A DNA stretch of 64,000 nt from JBAXTE01 sp963556065 (GCA_963556065.3 CAUVYH020000015.1:48243-112242); one strand, 5' to 3'. Shown: positions 1 to 10,343, counted from the first letter of the stretch. Notes: generated by a model not told the origin, from the sequence alone. Program-made: numbers and translations.

Positions 1-382
1 GTAGGTCTTCCGGATCTGAATATGACATTACTACACTGTTGCTGTTACTGTAAGATCCATAATTTTGCCAAGATGAAGATGATGTGTTATAATAAGCAAC
101 ACCTGTAGTATTGGTCCAAGCCATATTCGAGGACGGAAAACTTACTCCGTTAGCTGTTGTCGATGGGGAAACAAAATTATACGTGATAGACGAAGTGGGC
201 GACATTGAACTTAAATCCCACGTTTGGTTTGCACCGGAAGTACCGGGACTGACGTATGCCGATGAGGCATAAGTGTGAGTTTCTCCCATAATGGGATTTA
301 TTCCTGTTGCCGTTAATGTAGGTTGTGCAATTGCACTACACATTGATACGAATGCAATAAAACTGAGTACTAATTTCTTCAT
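1..382 (-). CDS. Secreted protein, N-terminal part (cut by window edge)
   Basis: The reverse strand reads from an ATG at 382 to the window edge without a stop, giving about 127 residues. It begins with a clear signal peptide (MKKLVLSFIAFVSMCSAIAQ) followed by a Ser/Thr/Asn-rich extracellular-looking stretch (PTLTATGINPIMGETHTY...). Low-complexity secreted starts like this are typical of T9SS cargo in Bacteroidota, but the C-terminus that would show a sorting domain is outside the window. It lies 93 bp downstream of the M16 peptidase gene on the same strand. No function can be assigned. Confidence 0.6.
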   Translation of the reverse strand, partial: MKKLVLSFIAFVSMCSAIAQPTLTATGINPIMGETHTYASSAYVSPGTSGANQTWDLSSMSPTSSITYNFVSPSTTANGVSFPSSNMAWTNTTGVAYYNTSSSSWQNYGSYSNSNSVVMSYSDPEDL

Positions 383-475
383 TTTTGTAATTTTTTTAAT
401 TTGAACTGTTTGTGCTTTTAATAAGTAGGGAACAGTCGCGACTGCTCCCTACTTAATTATTAAAAATTGGGTTGA

Positions 476-3352
476 TTATTTCTTTAAGATTTGTTTTTCT
501 TTCATCTTAATGATTTTACCGAACTTTGCCAGCTCGTTCAAATCCACTTTCTTCATATTTCCGGTAATGGTGATTACGATAGGTTTCCCTTTTATAAACT
601 TTTCGTACATCGTCACGATGTCCTTGAATTGAAGGTTATCGTAAATCGACATGCGATATTTTCTCGGATCGGAATTATAGCCTTGAAATTTCCACGAGCT
701 CACCGTTTCACTTAGATATCTGAAATTCGGATTTTGAGTGTGAATTGCCTGAATAAGTCCCTTTTTAATGCTCTCCATGCGATCGGGCTTTTGCGGCATA
801 TTCTTAATCAAATCGGTCATTGCCTGAACACCCTCAATGGTCTTGTCGCTTTGGGTTCCCATGCCTGCAAAAAGATATCCCTTGTTGCTTTTTAAGAACC
901 TGTTTGCATAATATGCGTATGCCGAGTACGACAACGAGCGGAATTCACGTATTTCCTGAAATACCAATGAACTCATGCCGCTACCGAAATATTCATTAAA
1001 TCCGTTTAACTTGGCTTTTTCTTCTTCCGTCGGAATTTCTCCGTTGCACCAGAACATAATTTTGCTTTGCAATGCTTTAGGATCGTTATAAATGTATATA
1101 AGCGGTTGATCGATTTCGGCAACAGGATATTCCGTGTAAATTGCAGGTTTGGGAGTGATAGCAAATGGGAGTGTGTTGCCAATTGTTGTTTTTACTTCAT
1201 CAATGGACAGTTTTCCTACATAATGTATTTCGCATTCATATTGCATAACTTCTTTAAAAAGAGCAATCAGTTGTTCCCCTTTCAGCTTTTTTGTCTCTTT
1301 AATTGAAAGGTGGTTAAGGTATGGCGATTTTTCTTTAAAAGTGCTGTACGAGTAAAGAACATTTCCCATTGATTCGGCATCGGCTTTAGTGGTTTTGTAT
1401 TCCATTTTTGCTTCATCTACCAGCTTGTCGAGCTGCTTGTTATCCGCTTTAGCTAATGTCATAAATTCTGCAATAAGCTTGAGTGTAGGTTCCAGTTTGC
1501 TATCGAAACCATCTATGCTGATTTGGATGTAATTTGCACTCGACCAAACTTTGAATGTAGCTCCGATATTTTGTAATGCTTTGCGAAATTCCTGAATGCT
1601 CTTATCGCGAGTGCCGATATAATTCAGATAGCTGCTCATTTGTTGGTATGCAGGATTGCTATATGAACCGATTTTGTACTTGATTGTAAGCGAAAAAATT
1701 GTATTTATCGGGTTGGGAGTATAGTAGAAATCGATACCCGGCTTGATTGAAGAAATCGTTAAATCTTTATTGAAATCTATATAGCGGGGCTCTATTTTAG
1801 TATCGGGAATGTTGTTAAGCTGTTGGGCAAACTCCGATTTTTTCTCCGTATTCTTTGGAATTACAGGAGCCCAGTTCGGTTTTGTAATTTTATCCTTTTT
1901 GGGAAATCCCATTTTAGAGAAGAACGCCAGATAGTTTTCTGTAAAATACTGATTGGCTACGCGGATGATATCTTCTTTTGTAATTTTATCCACTTCGGCA
2001 GATTCGTTGAGATAGTCTTCCCATTCCCGGCCTTCCGAAAACGCACTGATCAGCATCATCGAGCGTCCTTGCGACGATTCAAAACGTTGATCTACACCCT
2101 TGCGGTAATTTAACTTAATGGCATCCAAAAGAGTGTCGCTGAAATTCCCTTTTTTAAGATTTCCAATTTGCTCTACAACTAATTTTTCGGCTTTTTCCAA
2201 AGACTGTCCGATTATTTTAGGGACGATAATGATCAACATTGAACCGAGATCGTTACCCTTCATTGCTTCTGCGTTTGCGGCCAACAATTTGTTATCGCTA
2301 ACCAATTTGTCAAAAAGACCTGTTTGTCCTTCGTTGTTTAGTATTTCGGCACAAATATCCAGAATCAGTTCGTCCTTATGTTTGTTCGGAACAGTTCTGT
2401 ATGCGAGAATACCGACTTTCACCGGAGTCAGCTTTTTTACCACAAGTTCCCGCCCGTTGAATGGCTTTTCTTCATAAACGGGATATTGGGGAACAATTCC
2501 GCTTTTCCAATTGCCGAAATATTTCTTGATAAGCGGTGTAATGGCTTCCGAATAAATATCGCCTGAAAGAATTAAAGCCATATTGTTTGCAACATAGTTG
2601 GTTTTGTAAAATTCCATCATTTTTGAAATTCGTGGATTTTTTAAACTCTCAGTTGTTCCAATAGTAGTTTGTTGCCCATAAGGGTGGTTTTTGTACAGAC
2701 TTTTTGAAAACTGTTCAAAAAGGTTCGAAAATGCATTATCGGAATACATGTTTTTCTCTTCGTAAACCGTCTCGAGCTCCGATTGGAAAAGGCGAAAAAC
2801 GGGATTGCGAAAACGCTCGGCATAAATAGTCATCCACTTTTCGAGTTGATTGGACGGAAACGAATTGAAAAAAACCGTTTGCTCCAGACTTGTGTAAGCA
2901 TTAAGGCCGGTTCCCCCGATATTTTGCAAAATAATATCGGTCTCATTAGGCACGGCAAATTCCGAGGCCGCAATCGAGATTTTGTTGATGTGCATGAGAA
3001 TTGCATTGCGTGCAACTTCATTTTTTGTAACGGATAATGAGTCGTAAAGGACGGACATGCTATCGAGATACACTTTTTCGGCCGGCCAATTCAGCGTTCC
3101 GATTTTATCGGTGCCTTTAAACATCATGTGCTCAAAATAATGAGCCGTTCCTGTAAATTCTTTGGGATCGTTTTTGCTTCCCGCTTTAACGACCACAGCT
3201 CCAAAAACTTCCGGCTTACTATGATCTTCGTTGAGATAAACGGTCAGCCCGTTTTCTAACGTAAATTTCTTTACCTTAAGTTGCGGTGCCATTTGAGCAA
3301 AAGTAACGCTACAGGTAATCAGTAAAATAAAACTTAAATACGTGTTTTTCAT
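476..3352 (-). CDS. M16 family zinc metallopeptidase (pitrilysin/insulinase type), secreted
   Basis: This 958-residue protein has a signal peptide (residues 1-20, ending TFAQ) and so acts in the periplasm or at the surface. The inverted zinc motif HxxEH of family M16 is present as HYFEH at residues 71-75. The downstream Glu ligand region is in ETVYEEKN (about residues 194-201). The layout is the usual two-half M16 form: an active N-terminal half (about 25-480) and an inactive C-terminal half (about 530-940) without the motif. Substrate is unknown; the family degrades peptides or short proteins. The upstream sequence carries GAAAGTTA at 3517-3524 (TAACTTTC on the coding strand), a near match to the Bacteroidetes -7 element, also seen upstream of the next gene. 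Confidence 0.9.
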   Translation of the reverse strand: MKNTYLSFILLITCSVTFAQMAPQLKVKKFTLENGLTVYLNEDHSKPEVFGAVVVKAGSKNDPKEFTGTAHYFEHMMFKGTDKIGTLNWPAEKVYLDSMSVLYDSLSVTKNEVARNAILMHINKISIAASEFAVPNETDIILQNIGGTGLNAYTSLEQTVFFNSFPSNQLEKWMTIYAERFRNPVFRLFQSELETVYEEKNMYSDNAFSNLFEQFSKSLYKNHPYGQQTTIGTTESLKNPRISKMMEFYKTNYVANNMALILSGDIYSEAITPLIKKYFGNWKSGIVPQYPVYEEKPFNGRELVVKKLTPVKVGILAYRTVPNKHKDELILDICAEILNNEGQTGLFDKLVSDNKLLAANAEAMKGNDLGSMLIIIVPKIIGQSLEKAEKLVVEQIGNLKKGNFSDTLLDAIKLNYRKGVDQRFESSQGRSMMLISAFSEGREWEDYLNESAEVDKITKEDIIRVANQYFTENYLAFFSKMGFPKKDKITKPNWAPVIPKNTEKKSEFAQQLNNIPDTKIEPRYIDFNKDLTISSIKPGIDFYYTPNPINTIFSLTIKYKIGSYSNPAYQQMSSYLNYIGTRDKSIQEFRKALQNIGATFKVWSSANYIQISIDGFDSKLEPTLKLIAEFMTLAKADNKQLDKLVDEAKMEYKTTKADAESMGNVLYSYSTFKEKSPYLNHLSIKETKKLKGEQLIALFKEVMQYECEIHYVGKLSIDEVKTTIGNTLPFAITPKPAIYTEYPVAEIDQPLIYIYNDPKALQSKIMFWCNGEIPTEEEKAKLNGFNEYFGSGMSSLVFQEIREFRSLSYSAYAYYANRFLKSNKGYLFAGMGTQSDKTIEGVQAMTDLIKNMPQKPDRMESIKKGLIQAIHTQNPNFRYLSETVSSWKFQGYNSDPRKYRMSIYDNLQFKDIVTMYEKFIKGKPIVITITGNMKKVDLNELAKFGKIIKMKEKQILKK

Positions 3353-3556
3353 ACGATAATGATTTTGTTTGATTTTAAGGTTATATCTAAGTTGTCCTTA
3401 CAGGACTCGTTTCATAAGCAGAACTTTTAGATTTATAAAATGGTTTTCATAATGTAAGAGCCAATGTTATTGCCACACGAACATGCTCGCTTTTTAACTA
3501 TTTATTAAAACTTTGCGAAAGTTACAAAAAATATCGGAAGTCGTCGTTAAATAGTG

Positions 3557-5578
3557 CTATTTTTTTAAGAATTTTCGCACTATTTTTCCTCTTTCTGTTT
3601 TAAAACTAACGAAATACAAGCCGCTTACTAAACTGGAAACATCAATTTTATAAGTCGTTTCCACTATTTCTTGTTTTAGGATAACGGTTCCCCAGCCGTT
3701 CATAATCTCGACATCCGTGTTTAACGGGCAGTCAATAGTCAGCATATCGGATGTCGGGTTTGGGTGAATAAAAATATCATTTACTTCCTCCGCTTTCTCA
3801 ACGGGCAAAATTTCCGACAAAGGTCGTTTCCATGCTCCTCCGGCATTTAATCCGGCATATAAAAAACCGTTGTAAGTGTAAAGCGAAAGAACCGGTGATC
3901 CGATCAACCCTTGGCTTACAGAGTGCCAATTTGCTCCACAATCGGTAGTTACAAAAACCTCATTTTGATTGGTTCCCGCAAATATCGCATTTCCATAGAC
4001 CGATAAGCAACGAATTCTCGAACTGGGAGTCAGCCCGTTAGAGGCCGAATTCCATGTTGTGCCAAGATCGTTTGAAGTGTAAACTCCATCTGCTTTAGTT
4101 CCAATTACAATAGTTCCGTTAGTGTATTTAATTGCAGTGATATTCAGCGTGGGAAGTCCGTTATTGACGGCCGTCCAATGAGCCCCGAAATCGTCGGTAA
4201 TAAATACGCCGCAATCTGCGGTTGCTGCAAAAATATATGTATTGTCCGAGGCAAGTGCAGTCACATTATAGCAAGTAAGTCCGGTGTTAACGGCACTCCA
4301 GCTTGTTCCGTTGTTTGTGGATACAAAAATGCCGTTTTCGCCACTGCCGGCAAAAACTTTGGAATTGCAGAATGTGAATGATTGTATCCATTTACTTGTA
4401 AGCCCGGTATTGCATTCGCTGAATGTTGAGCCGTTATTTGTCGATTTAAAGGCACCCAGCATGTCTGTTCCGGCAAATACTAAAGATCCGTTTGAGGCAA
4501 CGGAGCGAATTTCTACTGTGCCGATTGTGGAAGAGCCGGTCCATGAGGAGCCGCTATTTGTTGAAGTAAAAAGTCCTGAGCCATGGGTGCCGGCAATTAA
4601 AGCGGTTCCGCCGGATGTTAACGAGCCTACCCCTGCCTTAAAAGTATTTTCCGAATTACAAAGGGACCAGTTGGTGCCTCCGTTTGTACTTTTATAAACA
4701 TGTCCGCTTGAAACTCCTGCAAATATGACGGAATCGGAGCTTCCCATCGCCCATATATCTTTTTCGGTTAATCCTGCGTTTGCAGTGGTCCAAGTCTGCC
4801 CCGAATCCGTTGATTTATATACTCCGTTGCCAAAAGAGCCGGCATATAAATTACCGTTTAAACAGGTAAAACCTTTTACCATCGGAATGCCGGATCCCAA
4901 ACTCGACCAACTGTTGCCATCATCATCCGAAACAAACACCCCCGAATACAACGTGCTTGCGTACATTTTTTGATTAAAGTAGCACATTGATGCAATGCTT
5001 GATTCTGTGAGACCGTTATTTATTGAAGTCCAACTGTTTCCCAGGTCTGTCGATCGGAATAAGCCGTTAAGATAACTTCCTGCATAAATATTTGTTCCGT
5101 CGGTTGCAAGCCAATAGATATATTTTCCGGATATCCCGTTGTTAACGGCAGTCCAAGTACTCCCGCTGTCGAGCGAACGATAGATTCCTCGTAAATACGT
5201 TCCGGCGAAAAGTACATTGTTGCAGGCCACCAGCGTCTTCACATATTTGCCGTCCAAGTCGCTACTGGCAGATTCCCAATTAAGACCTCGGTTTACGGAT
5301 CGAAACACGTTTTCGTCGGTGGAAACAAAGAGGTAATCGCCTATTTGCGCAAGGGATTTGGTGTCGCAACTTTTTAATCCCGAATTGCGAAACGACCACG
5401 AGGTTCCGTTGTCATTACTGGCTAGCACACCTCCTCCCGTAGCTGCATAAATAGTGGTGCCATCGAAAATGAAGTTCCTGACATATCCTCCGGAGGGACC
5501 GTTAACAGACATCCATTGAGCCCTTGAAAATGGAATTGATATTGCAAAAAGAAGAATAAGTGCAATTTTATTTTTCAT
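3557..5578 (-). CDS. Asp-box (BNR/sortilin-like) beta-propeller protein with T9SS type A sorting domain
   Basis: The 673-residue protein starts with a signal peptide (MKNKIALILLFAISIPFSRAQ). It then carries a long series of repeats with the Asp-box signature S-T/N-D-x-G-x-x-W (for example STDSGQTWTT, STNNGTSWSA) separated by Y/IFAGT strands. That is the pattern of the BNR/VPS10/Ycf48-like beta-propeller group. The last 75 or so residues (IFIHPNPTSDMLTID ... GLYFVSFKTERGKIVRKFLKK) form a T9SS type A C-terminal sorting domain, so the protein should cross the outer membrane by T9SS and be surface attached or released. Function beyond binding or scaffolding is unknown. Upstream at 5638-5645 is the same TAACTTTC-like element as for the M16 gene. 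Confidence 0.85.
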   Translation of the reverse strand: MKNKIALILLFAISIPFSRAQWMSVNGPSGGYVRNFIFDGTTIYAATGGGVLASNDNGTSWSFRNSGLKSCDTKSLAQIGDYLFVSTDENVFRSVNRGLNWESASSDLDGKYVKTLVACNNVLFAGTYLRGIYRSLDSGSTWTAVNNGISGKYIYWLATDGTNIYAGSYLNGLFRSTDLGNSWTSINNGLTESSIASMCYFNQKMYASTLYSGVFVSDDDGNSWSSLGSGIPMVKGFTCLNGNLYAGSFGNGVYKSTDSGQTWTTANAGLTEKDIWAMGSSDSVIFAGVSSGHVYKSTNGGTNWSLCNSENTFKAGVGSLTSGGTALIAGTHGSGLFTSTNSGSSWTGSSTIGTVEIRSVASNGSLVFAGTDMLGAFKSTNNGSTFSECNTGLTSKWIQSFTFCNSKVFAGSGENGIFVSTNNGTSWSAVNTGLTCYNVTALASDNTYIFAATADCGVFITDDFGAHWTAVNNGLPTLNITAIKYTNGTIVIGTKADGVYTSNDLGTTWNSASNGLTPSSRIRCLSVYGNAIFAGTNQNEVFVTTDCGANWHSVSQGLIGSPVLSLYTYNGFLYAGLNAGGAWKRPLSEILPVEKAEEVNDIFIHPNPTSDMLTIDCPLNTDVEIMNGWGTVILKQEIVETTYKIDVSSLVSGLYFVSFKTERGKIVRKFLKK

Positions 5579-5711
5579 AAATATTCATTTTTTAAATAGA
5601 TTGTCCCCTTTAATTCATTTTAATTCGGAGTTTCGACGAAAGTTACAAAAAAAATAATAATGTGCGAACTGAATATTTTAAATTCAGAAAAAATAAAAAA
5701 ACTATGGGTAC

Positions 5712-5742
5712 TTGTTATTGTCGGTTTGTTTTTTTAACTTTG
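5712..5742 (+). promoter_or_regulatory. Bacteroidetes-type promoter of the cation/proton antiporter gene
   Basis: TAACTTTG at 5735-5742 matches the Bacteroidetes -7 consensus TAnnTTTG exactly. A TTG at 5712-5714 lies about 20 bp upstream in the -33 position. The element sits downstream of the longest possible start codon (TTG at 5712), which argues for translation from the ATG at 5799. Confidence 0.55.
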
Positions 5743-5798
5743 AAAAATATAGAATAGCCATCGGTAATGGCCTTGTTTTATCGATCCAAAAAAATAGA

Positions 5799-8045
5799 AT
5801 GATACATTTACCTGCACTTATAACGGATTTGGCTCTTATCTTGAGCGTTGCGGCTTTGGTTACACTGATCTTTAAGAAACTAAAGCAACCGGTTGTACTT
5901 GGCTACATCGTAGCCGGACTTATTGTAGGCCCTAATTTTAAATTATTTCCCACTATTTTTGAAATAGAAAGTATTAAAACATGGGCGGACATCGGGGTCA
6001 TATTTCTTTTGTTCGGGTTGGGGCTTGAATTTAGTTTTAAGAAATTGATGAAGGTGGGCGGTGTGGCTATTATAACCGCATTAACCGAAGTTACGCTGAC
6101 TTTGCTATTAGGTTATGGGATCGGAAAATGGTTGGGTTGGAATTTCATGGATAGTCTTTTTTTAGGAGGAATTCTTGCCATTGCATCCACCACAATTATC
6201 ATCCGGGCTTTTGATGAATTGGGGGTAAAAAATCAAAAATTTGCCGGAATTGTAACGGGAGTGCTGGTGATTGAAGACTTGGTTGCCGTTTTGTTAATGG
6301 TAATGCTTTCTACGGTATCGGTCAGTCAATCGTTTGCAGGAACCGAGATGCTCATGGCGGTTCTAAAGTTGACCTTCTTCCTTATATTGTGGTTTGTTGC
6401 CGGAATCTTTTTTATTCCGTCTGTTTTTAACTTGCTAAAACGCTTGTTGAACGACGAAACCATGTTGATTTTATCTTTAGCTTTTTGTTTTTTAATGGTT
6501 GTGCTGGCAACTTATGTCGGATTTTCTCCGGCATTGGGCGCTTTTATCATGGGATCTATTTTGGCGGAAACCACAAAAGCAGAGAAAATAGAGCATCTTA
6601 CCGGTTCTGTGAAAACTCTTTTCGGTGCCATCTTTTTTGTATCGGTCGGCTTGCTTATCGATCCGGATATGCTGGTGAAATATGCTATGCCTATAGCTGC
6701 GGCTACGCTTGTGTTAATAATCGGAAAGCCGATTTTTGTGGCATTGGGAGCATTAGTGTCGGGACAGCCGCTGAAAATTGCGGTACAATCGGGAATGAGC
6801 CTGTCACAAATCGGAGAGTTTTCTTTCATCATTGCAGCTTTAGGACTTAACCTGAAAGTTACCAGCGATTTTTTATATCCGGTTGCTGTTGCGGTGTCTG
6901 TGCTTACTACGTTTACCACACCTTATATGATTCGCCTTTCAGAGCCGGTTTATAAACTACTCGAATCCATATTGCCCGAAAAATGGAAAATCGCGTTGAC
7001 AAAATATAGCATAGAAACGCTTAATGTTAGCGAGACAAGAGACTGGCCAAACGTGCTGAAGTCCTTTTTAGTAAATGTAACTATTTTTTCGGTCGTTATT
7101 TTTACATTAATTGTGTTGAGCACACAATACCTTTCCCCCTTATTGTCAGGATTCGAAGGGGCGAAAATAGTCACGGCAATAGTTACACTCGTCGTTTTAT
7201 CTCCATTTTTATGGGCACTTGCTTTTCGGAGGACACAACGCCAAGCGTATGCCAACTTGTGGCAAAAACCCGATCACCGGGGACCCTTGTTGCTGTTGCA
7301 ACTCTTGAGGATGGGCATGGCAGTGATGTTTATCGGTTTGCTGTTCTTACGTTTGTTTTCGTTCTGGATTGCCGTTTGGGGTGTCATCGCCACCTGCATC
7401 ATCCTTTTGTTGGTGTCGAAAAAGATTAAAGCATTTTATGGAAAGATTGAAGTGCGTTTTTTGGCTAACTTTAACGATCGGGAAACCAAATCAAACGAAA
7501 TACTTGCACCGTGGGATACACATATCACTAAATTTGTTTTGAACGCACAATCGCCTTATGTCGGAAAAACCCTGTTCGAAACCAAAATGAGGGAAAAGTT
7601 CGGGGTAAATATTGTGATGATCGAACGGGGCGATTATTTAATCAGTGTTCCGAAGCGCGATAATCATTTGTATCCTAATGATAAAATATCCGTAATCGGA
7701 ACCGACGAGCAACTCCAAAATTTTAAGGCGTACGTAGAATCGTCGGTGGAAGAAACATCGGCGGAAAAAGATGCCAAACAGAATATTTCGCTTTATCATT
7801 TTACACTCGAAAAAAATGATCTATTTGTAGGGTTAACTATACGAGAGTCGAAAATTCGAGAACGAACCAGAGGATTGGTGGTTGGAATAGAAAGAAACGG
7901 AAAGCGTATAGTAAACCCCGAATCCGAAGAAGTGTTTCGAGCAAACGACACCGTATGGATTGTTGGAAACGATAAATTGATTCAGGAAATAATAAAAAAA
8001 CAGGAACCGGGCATTAATAGAAACAGGATGAAAAAACCGTTGTAA
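5799..8045 (+). CDS. Kef-type monovalent cation:proton antiporter (CPA2 family) with two TrkA-C domains
   Basis: The inner-membrane protein exchanges K+ or Na+ for protons. The N-terminal region of about 380 residues has the multi-helix Na_H_Exchanger pattern, starting LPALITDLALILSVAALVTL and including QPVVLGYIVAGLIVGPN and the GVLVIEDLVAVLL helix. After a second hydrophobic block the C-terminus carries two regulator TrkA_C (RCK_C) modules: about ITKFVLNAQSPYVGKTLFE to VIGTDEQL, and LYHFTLEKNDLFVGLTI to VGNDKLI. There is no NAD-binding TrkA_N domain, unlike classical KefB/C, so gating by a small ligand other than NAD(H) is possible (inference). The open frame extends 87 bp upstream, but ATG 5799 is preferred because the promoter lies between. 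It gives about 748 residues. The gene is monocistronic by context. Confidence 0.88.
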   Translation: MIHLPALITDLALILSVAALVTLIFKKLKQPVVLGYIVAGLIVGPNFKLFPTIFEIESIKTWADIGVIFLLFGLGLEFSFKKLMKVGGVAIITALTEVTLTLLLGYGIGKWLGWNFMDSLFLGGILAIASTTIIIRAFDELGVKNQKFAGIVTGVLVIEDLVAVLLMVMLSTVSVSQSFAGTEMLMAVLKLTFFLILWFVAGIFFIPSVFNLLKRLLNDETMLILSLAFCFLMVVLATYVGFSPALGAFIMGSILAETTKAEKIEHLTGSVKTLFGAIFFVSVGLLIDPDMLVKYAMPIAAATLVLIIGKPIFVALGALVSGQPLKIAVQSGMSLSQIGEFSFIIAALGLNLKVTSDFLYPVAVAVSVLTTFTTPYMIRLSEPVYKLLESILPEKWKIALTKYSIETLNVSETRDWPNVLKSFLVNVTIFSVVIFTLIVLSTQYLSPLLSGFEGAKIVTAIVTLVVLSPFLWALAFRRTQRQAYANLWQKPDHRGPLLLLQLLRMGMAVMFIGLLFLRLFSFWIAVWGVIATCIILLLVSKKIKAFYGKIEVRFLANFNDRETKSNEILAPWDTHITKFVLNAQSPYVGKTLFETKMREKFGVNIVMIERGDYLISVPKRDNHLYPNDKISVIGTDEQLQNFKAYVESSVEETSAEKDAKQNISLYHFTLEKNDLFVGLTIRESKIRERTRGLVVGIERNGKRIVNPESEEVFRANDTVWIVGNDKLIQEIIKKQEPGINRNRMKKPL

Positions 8046-8394
8046 CCGTTTCTCTTTAATATCGCTTCCCAAAAAACCGGCTGCAGTTCCTTATCCGCTT
8101 TGAGGATTTGCAGGATAGTACAACTAAAATCCTGTTCATCCTGAAATCCTACTTGCGTTTTTTTATTTTAAGCGGATTTTGTAAAAGCCATGCAGCTTTT
8201 TTACCTTGTTAATGTTGTCTTTTGGTGGGAATAAAAAAATCCGATAAATTCAAGCAAATAATATTATTGTAAATTGATATCAAAATTTGGTGGTTTTGAA
8301 TTAATTATTTTTTACATTTGCAGAGAAAACACTACGACATTACGTAAAATAGTATTCAAGAGTGAAAAACAGAGCACCAAAAACAGATAAAATT
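8046..8394. other. Intergenic region with promoter, no gene
   Basis: I find no credible gene here. The segment 8130-8160 (ATCCTGTTCATCCTGAAATCCT) resembles filler sequence common between Bacteroidota genes. The 3' part holds the promoter listed at 8286-8320. Confidence 0.4.
8286..8320 (+). promoter_or_regulatory. Bacteroidetes-type promoter of the FN3-like lipoprotein gene
   Basis: TACATTTG at 8313-8320 matches TAnnTTTG. TTTG at 8286-8289 lies 23 bp upstream, at the long end of the usual -33/-7 spacing. The gene's ATG is 75 bp downstream. Confidence 0.45.
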
Positions 8395-9195
8395 ATGAAA
8401 AAATACACATTTCTATCAATCCCGTTTATTTTTGCATGTTTTTTAATTGTCCTGTCGAGCAGTTGCAGCAAGGACGAAAGTAAAACAAAAAACTCATCAA
8501 TCGCGATAACTACCGACTCTGTAAATCGGATTTCGGCCACAACAGCCTTTTGTGGAGGTGAATTTACCACAGAAGGGGAACCCGAAATTGAAACAAAAGG
8601 AGTGTGCTGGGGATTGGATACCCTTCCCACAACATTGAACGGTACTACGGTTAACGGCTCCGATGTGGTGAACTATAAAAGTTTAATAACCGGATTAATT
8701 CCGGATACCGTATATCATGTTAGGGCTTATGTGATAAAATCAAATCGGGAAACCATTTATGGAGCCGATTTAAAATTTCGCACAATGATAAGCGATTCTG
8801 CAATTTGTACCCCGGGTAAGAATAGTATAAATTTTAGTTCGCAAACGATTCAGTTTACGGTAGCTGCCGGCACCGGAGGACTAATTTATGGACATTACGG
8901 ATTGGTTGGAAATGGTCTCAACTGCGATCTTCGGATAGAATTTCCCGCAGCTCCGATTACCGGAAGATATGTTACGGATAAAACCTTATCGGGCACGATA
9001 GATAATGGAAAATGTATTGTAAACGGACCTTTTGGAGGAATATACGCCCAATTTTGTGTTGCCGCTCCCGGCGATACCGTTTATGTAATTAAAACAGGCG
9101 AGGGAAAATATTCCATGACCTTTTGCAGTCTCCGATTTGCTTCCACTTCAAGTTCCACCTCTTTTACGGCCAATGGTAATTTAACCACGGAATAA
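8395..9195 (+). CDS. Lipoprotein with fibronectin type III-like domain
   Basis: ATG 8395 is preferred over the upstream GTG at 8362 because the signal peptide starts there (MKKYTFLSIPFIFACFL). The peptide ends in a lipobox-like VLSSSCSKDE, predicting a lipidated Cys. Residues about 40-130 (VNRISATTAFCGGEF ... GLIPDTVYHVRAYVIKSN ... LKFRTM) look like the Bacteroidota FN3-type repeat seen in many surface lipoproteins. The rest (ICTPGKNSINFSS to FTANGNLTTE) is beta-rich and unrecognised. It probably sits on the outer membrane. The gene is followed by a decayed remnant and an IS. Confidence 0.7.
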   Translation: MKKYTFLSIPFIFACFLIVLSSSCSKDESKTKNSSIAITTDSVNRISATTAFCGGEFTTEGEPEIETKGVCWGLDTLPTTLNGTTVNGSDVVNYKSLITGLIPDTVYHVRAYVIKSNRETIYGADLKFRTMISDSAICTPGKNSINFSSQTIQFTVAAGTGGLIYGHYGLVGNGLNCDLRIEFPAAPITGRYVTDKTLSGTIDNGKCIVNGPFGGIYAQFCVAAPGDTVYVIKTGEGKYSMTFCSLRFASTSSSTSFTANGNLTTE

Positions 9196-9405
9196 ACTAT
9201 ATTATTATAGGCTTAATTACAGCCCGAAGTAATTTTATTGATGAATATCCAAAAGAAACTGTTATAAACCAGCGGAGTTTTATTGTCAAAATATTTTGGA
9301 TTCCTGAATTTTTTCTGTTAGGATTCTTATTTGCTGTTTGGCAAACTTATGAACTAGCAGATCAAGATATTCTCACGCATATTTCACCTGCAATGAACCT
9401 TATTA
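9196..9405 (+). pseudogene. Unidentified coding remnant left of IS982 copy 1
   Basis: One frame is open from 9192 to the TGA at the IS left end. It reads like part of a membrane protein (IFWIPEFFLLGFLFAVWQ then TYELADQDILTHISPAMNL). There is no start codon at its head and it overlaps the end of the lipoprotein gene. With the segment right of the IS (10453-10617) it may be one gene split by the insertion, but I cannot show this from homology alone. Confidence 0.25.
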
Positions 9406-9529
9406 CCTGAGTTCGATATAAGGGATTAGAAAAAGAGAGCTAATTGGCTTGAAAATTCTTCAAATTCTACTTTTACAGATGGTTTTTTAGGAAAAAAGGA
9501 ATACGCAATTAGGCCACTAATCATATTGG

Positions 9530-10012
9530 TTATAAAATTTCCAAGCTTCCATGGCGAGAATGCTCTACTTGGCAAATGTTTTTCAGCTCATCATTTACGG
9601 TTTCAATAACCGATTTTTTGCGCAATAAAATAGCATCAGTATATGACATCAAAGCCCCTTTCATGTTCTTTTTCAGTCTTGTAACCAATTGAATTCCATT
9701 AACAAATAGCATTTCAAACAAAGTTTGACCGATATAACCCTTGTCTGCGAAAAGTTTTCCAAATATTTTTTGGGTGAAATTTTTATTTTTAAGAGGGGCT
9801 CTATCGTCCACATCCCCTTGAGTAATTACAAAATTCAACAATTCTCCCTTGTCGTTAATGATCAAATGCAGTTTAAACCCATAGAACCACCCCATCGTTG
9901 ATTTGCCTACTGTTGCAATTCCCTGGAATACTTTATTCCTTTTAATTCTTTTATTTTTGCAGACTGCAATTTTAGTTGAATCAATAAGTGAAATTCCTGT
10001 ATATTCAGCCAT
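9530..10012 (-). pseudogene. IS982 transposase, C-terminal fragment (copy 1)
   Basis: The 160-residue frame covers the DDE core (GISLIDSTKIAVCKN with the first Asp; GWFYGFKLHLIINDKGE; LFADKGYIGQ with a second Asp). It ends early at HGSLEIL because one T is missing compared with copy 2, so the true C-terminus is lost. It is separated from the N-terminal fragment by a frameshift and a stop. Confidence 0.8.
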
Positions 10013-10343
10013 GCATCAAGTTTTTAGAAACATAGCCATCGGAAGCATTGCTTTCTTTTGTAATTCTGCAAACCAGTTGTAGGAAACTTGAGTTGGAAAT
10101 TCTTTGTTCATATTGTTTGCCCACATAAAACAGGTAGAAATGCTTTAAATTACGGTAACCACCCGTGTGAAATAAAACCAGAATGGTGATCACTTCGCTG
10201 GGAGACAACTTCGATTTTTTATTCCGTGTTTTTTTGTTTGCGTCTGCGCTCAATGAATGTTTTTTTATGGTTTGATCAAAACTTTTACAAAATTCATCAA
10301 TTATATAAAATATTTCCATTAAATTTGCCTGTTGTGTATTCAT
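10005..10343 (-). pseudogene. IS982 transposase, N-terminal fragment (copy 1)
   Basis: The 112-residue frame begins MNTQQANLMEIFYIIDEF, identical to copy 2, and includes SKLSPSEVITILVLFHTGG. After FYLFYV the frame is wrong compared with copy 2 (which reads SKHMTKEFPTQVSYNRFVELQ) because of one extra T near 10114. Confidence 0.8.

Noticed and set aside
4178..4973. Several + strand open frames over the beta-propeller gene
   Set aside because: They mirror the codon periodicity of the real gene on the other strand and lack start context, domains or signal peptides.
9530..10343. Programmed frameshift in the IS982 transposase
   Set aside because: The two copies break at different places and copy 1 also has an in-frame stop, so mutations explain the split better.
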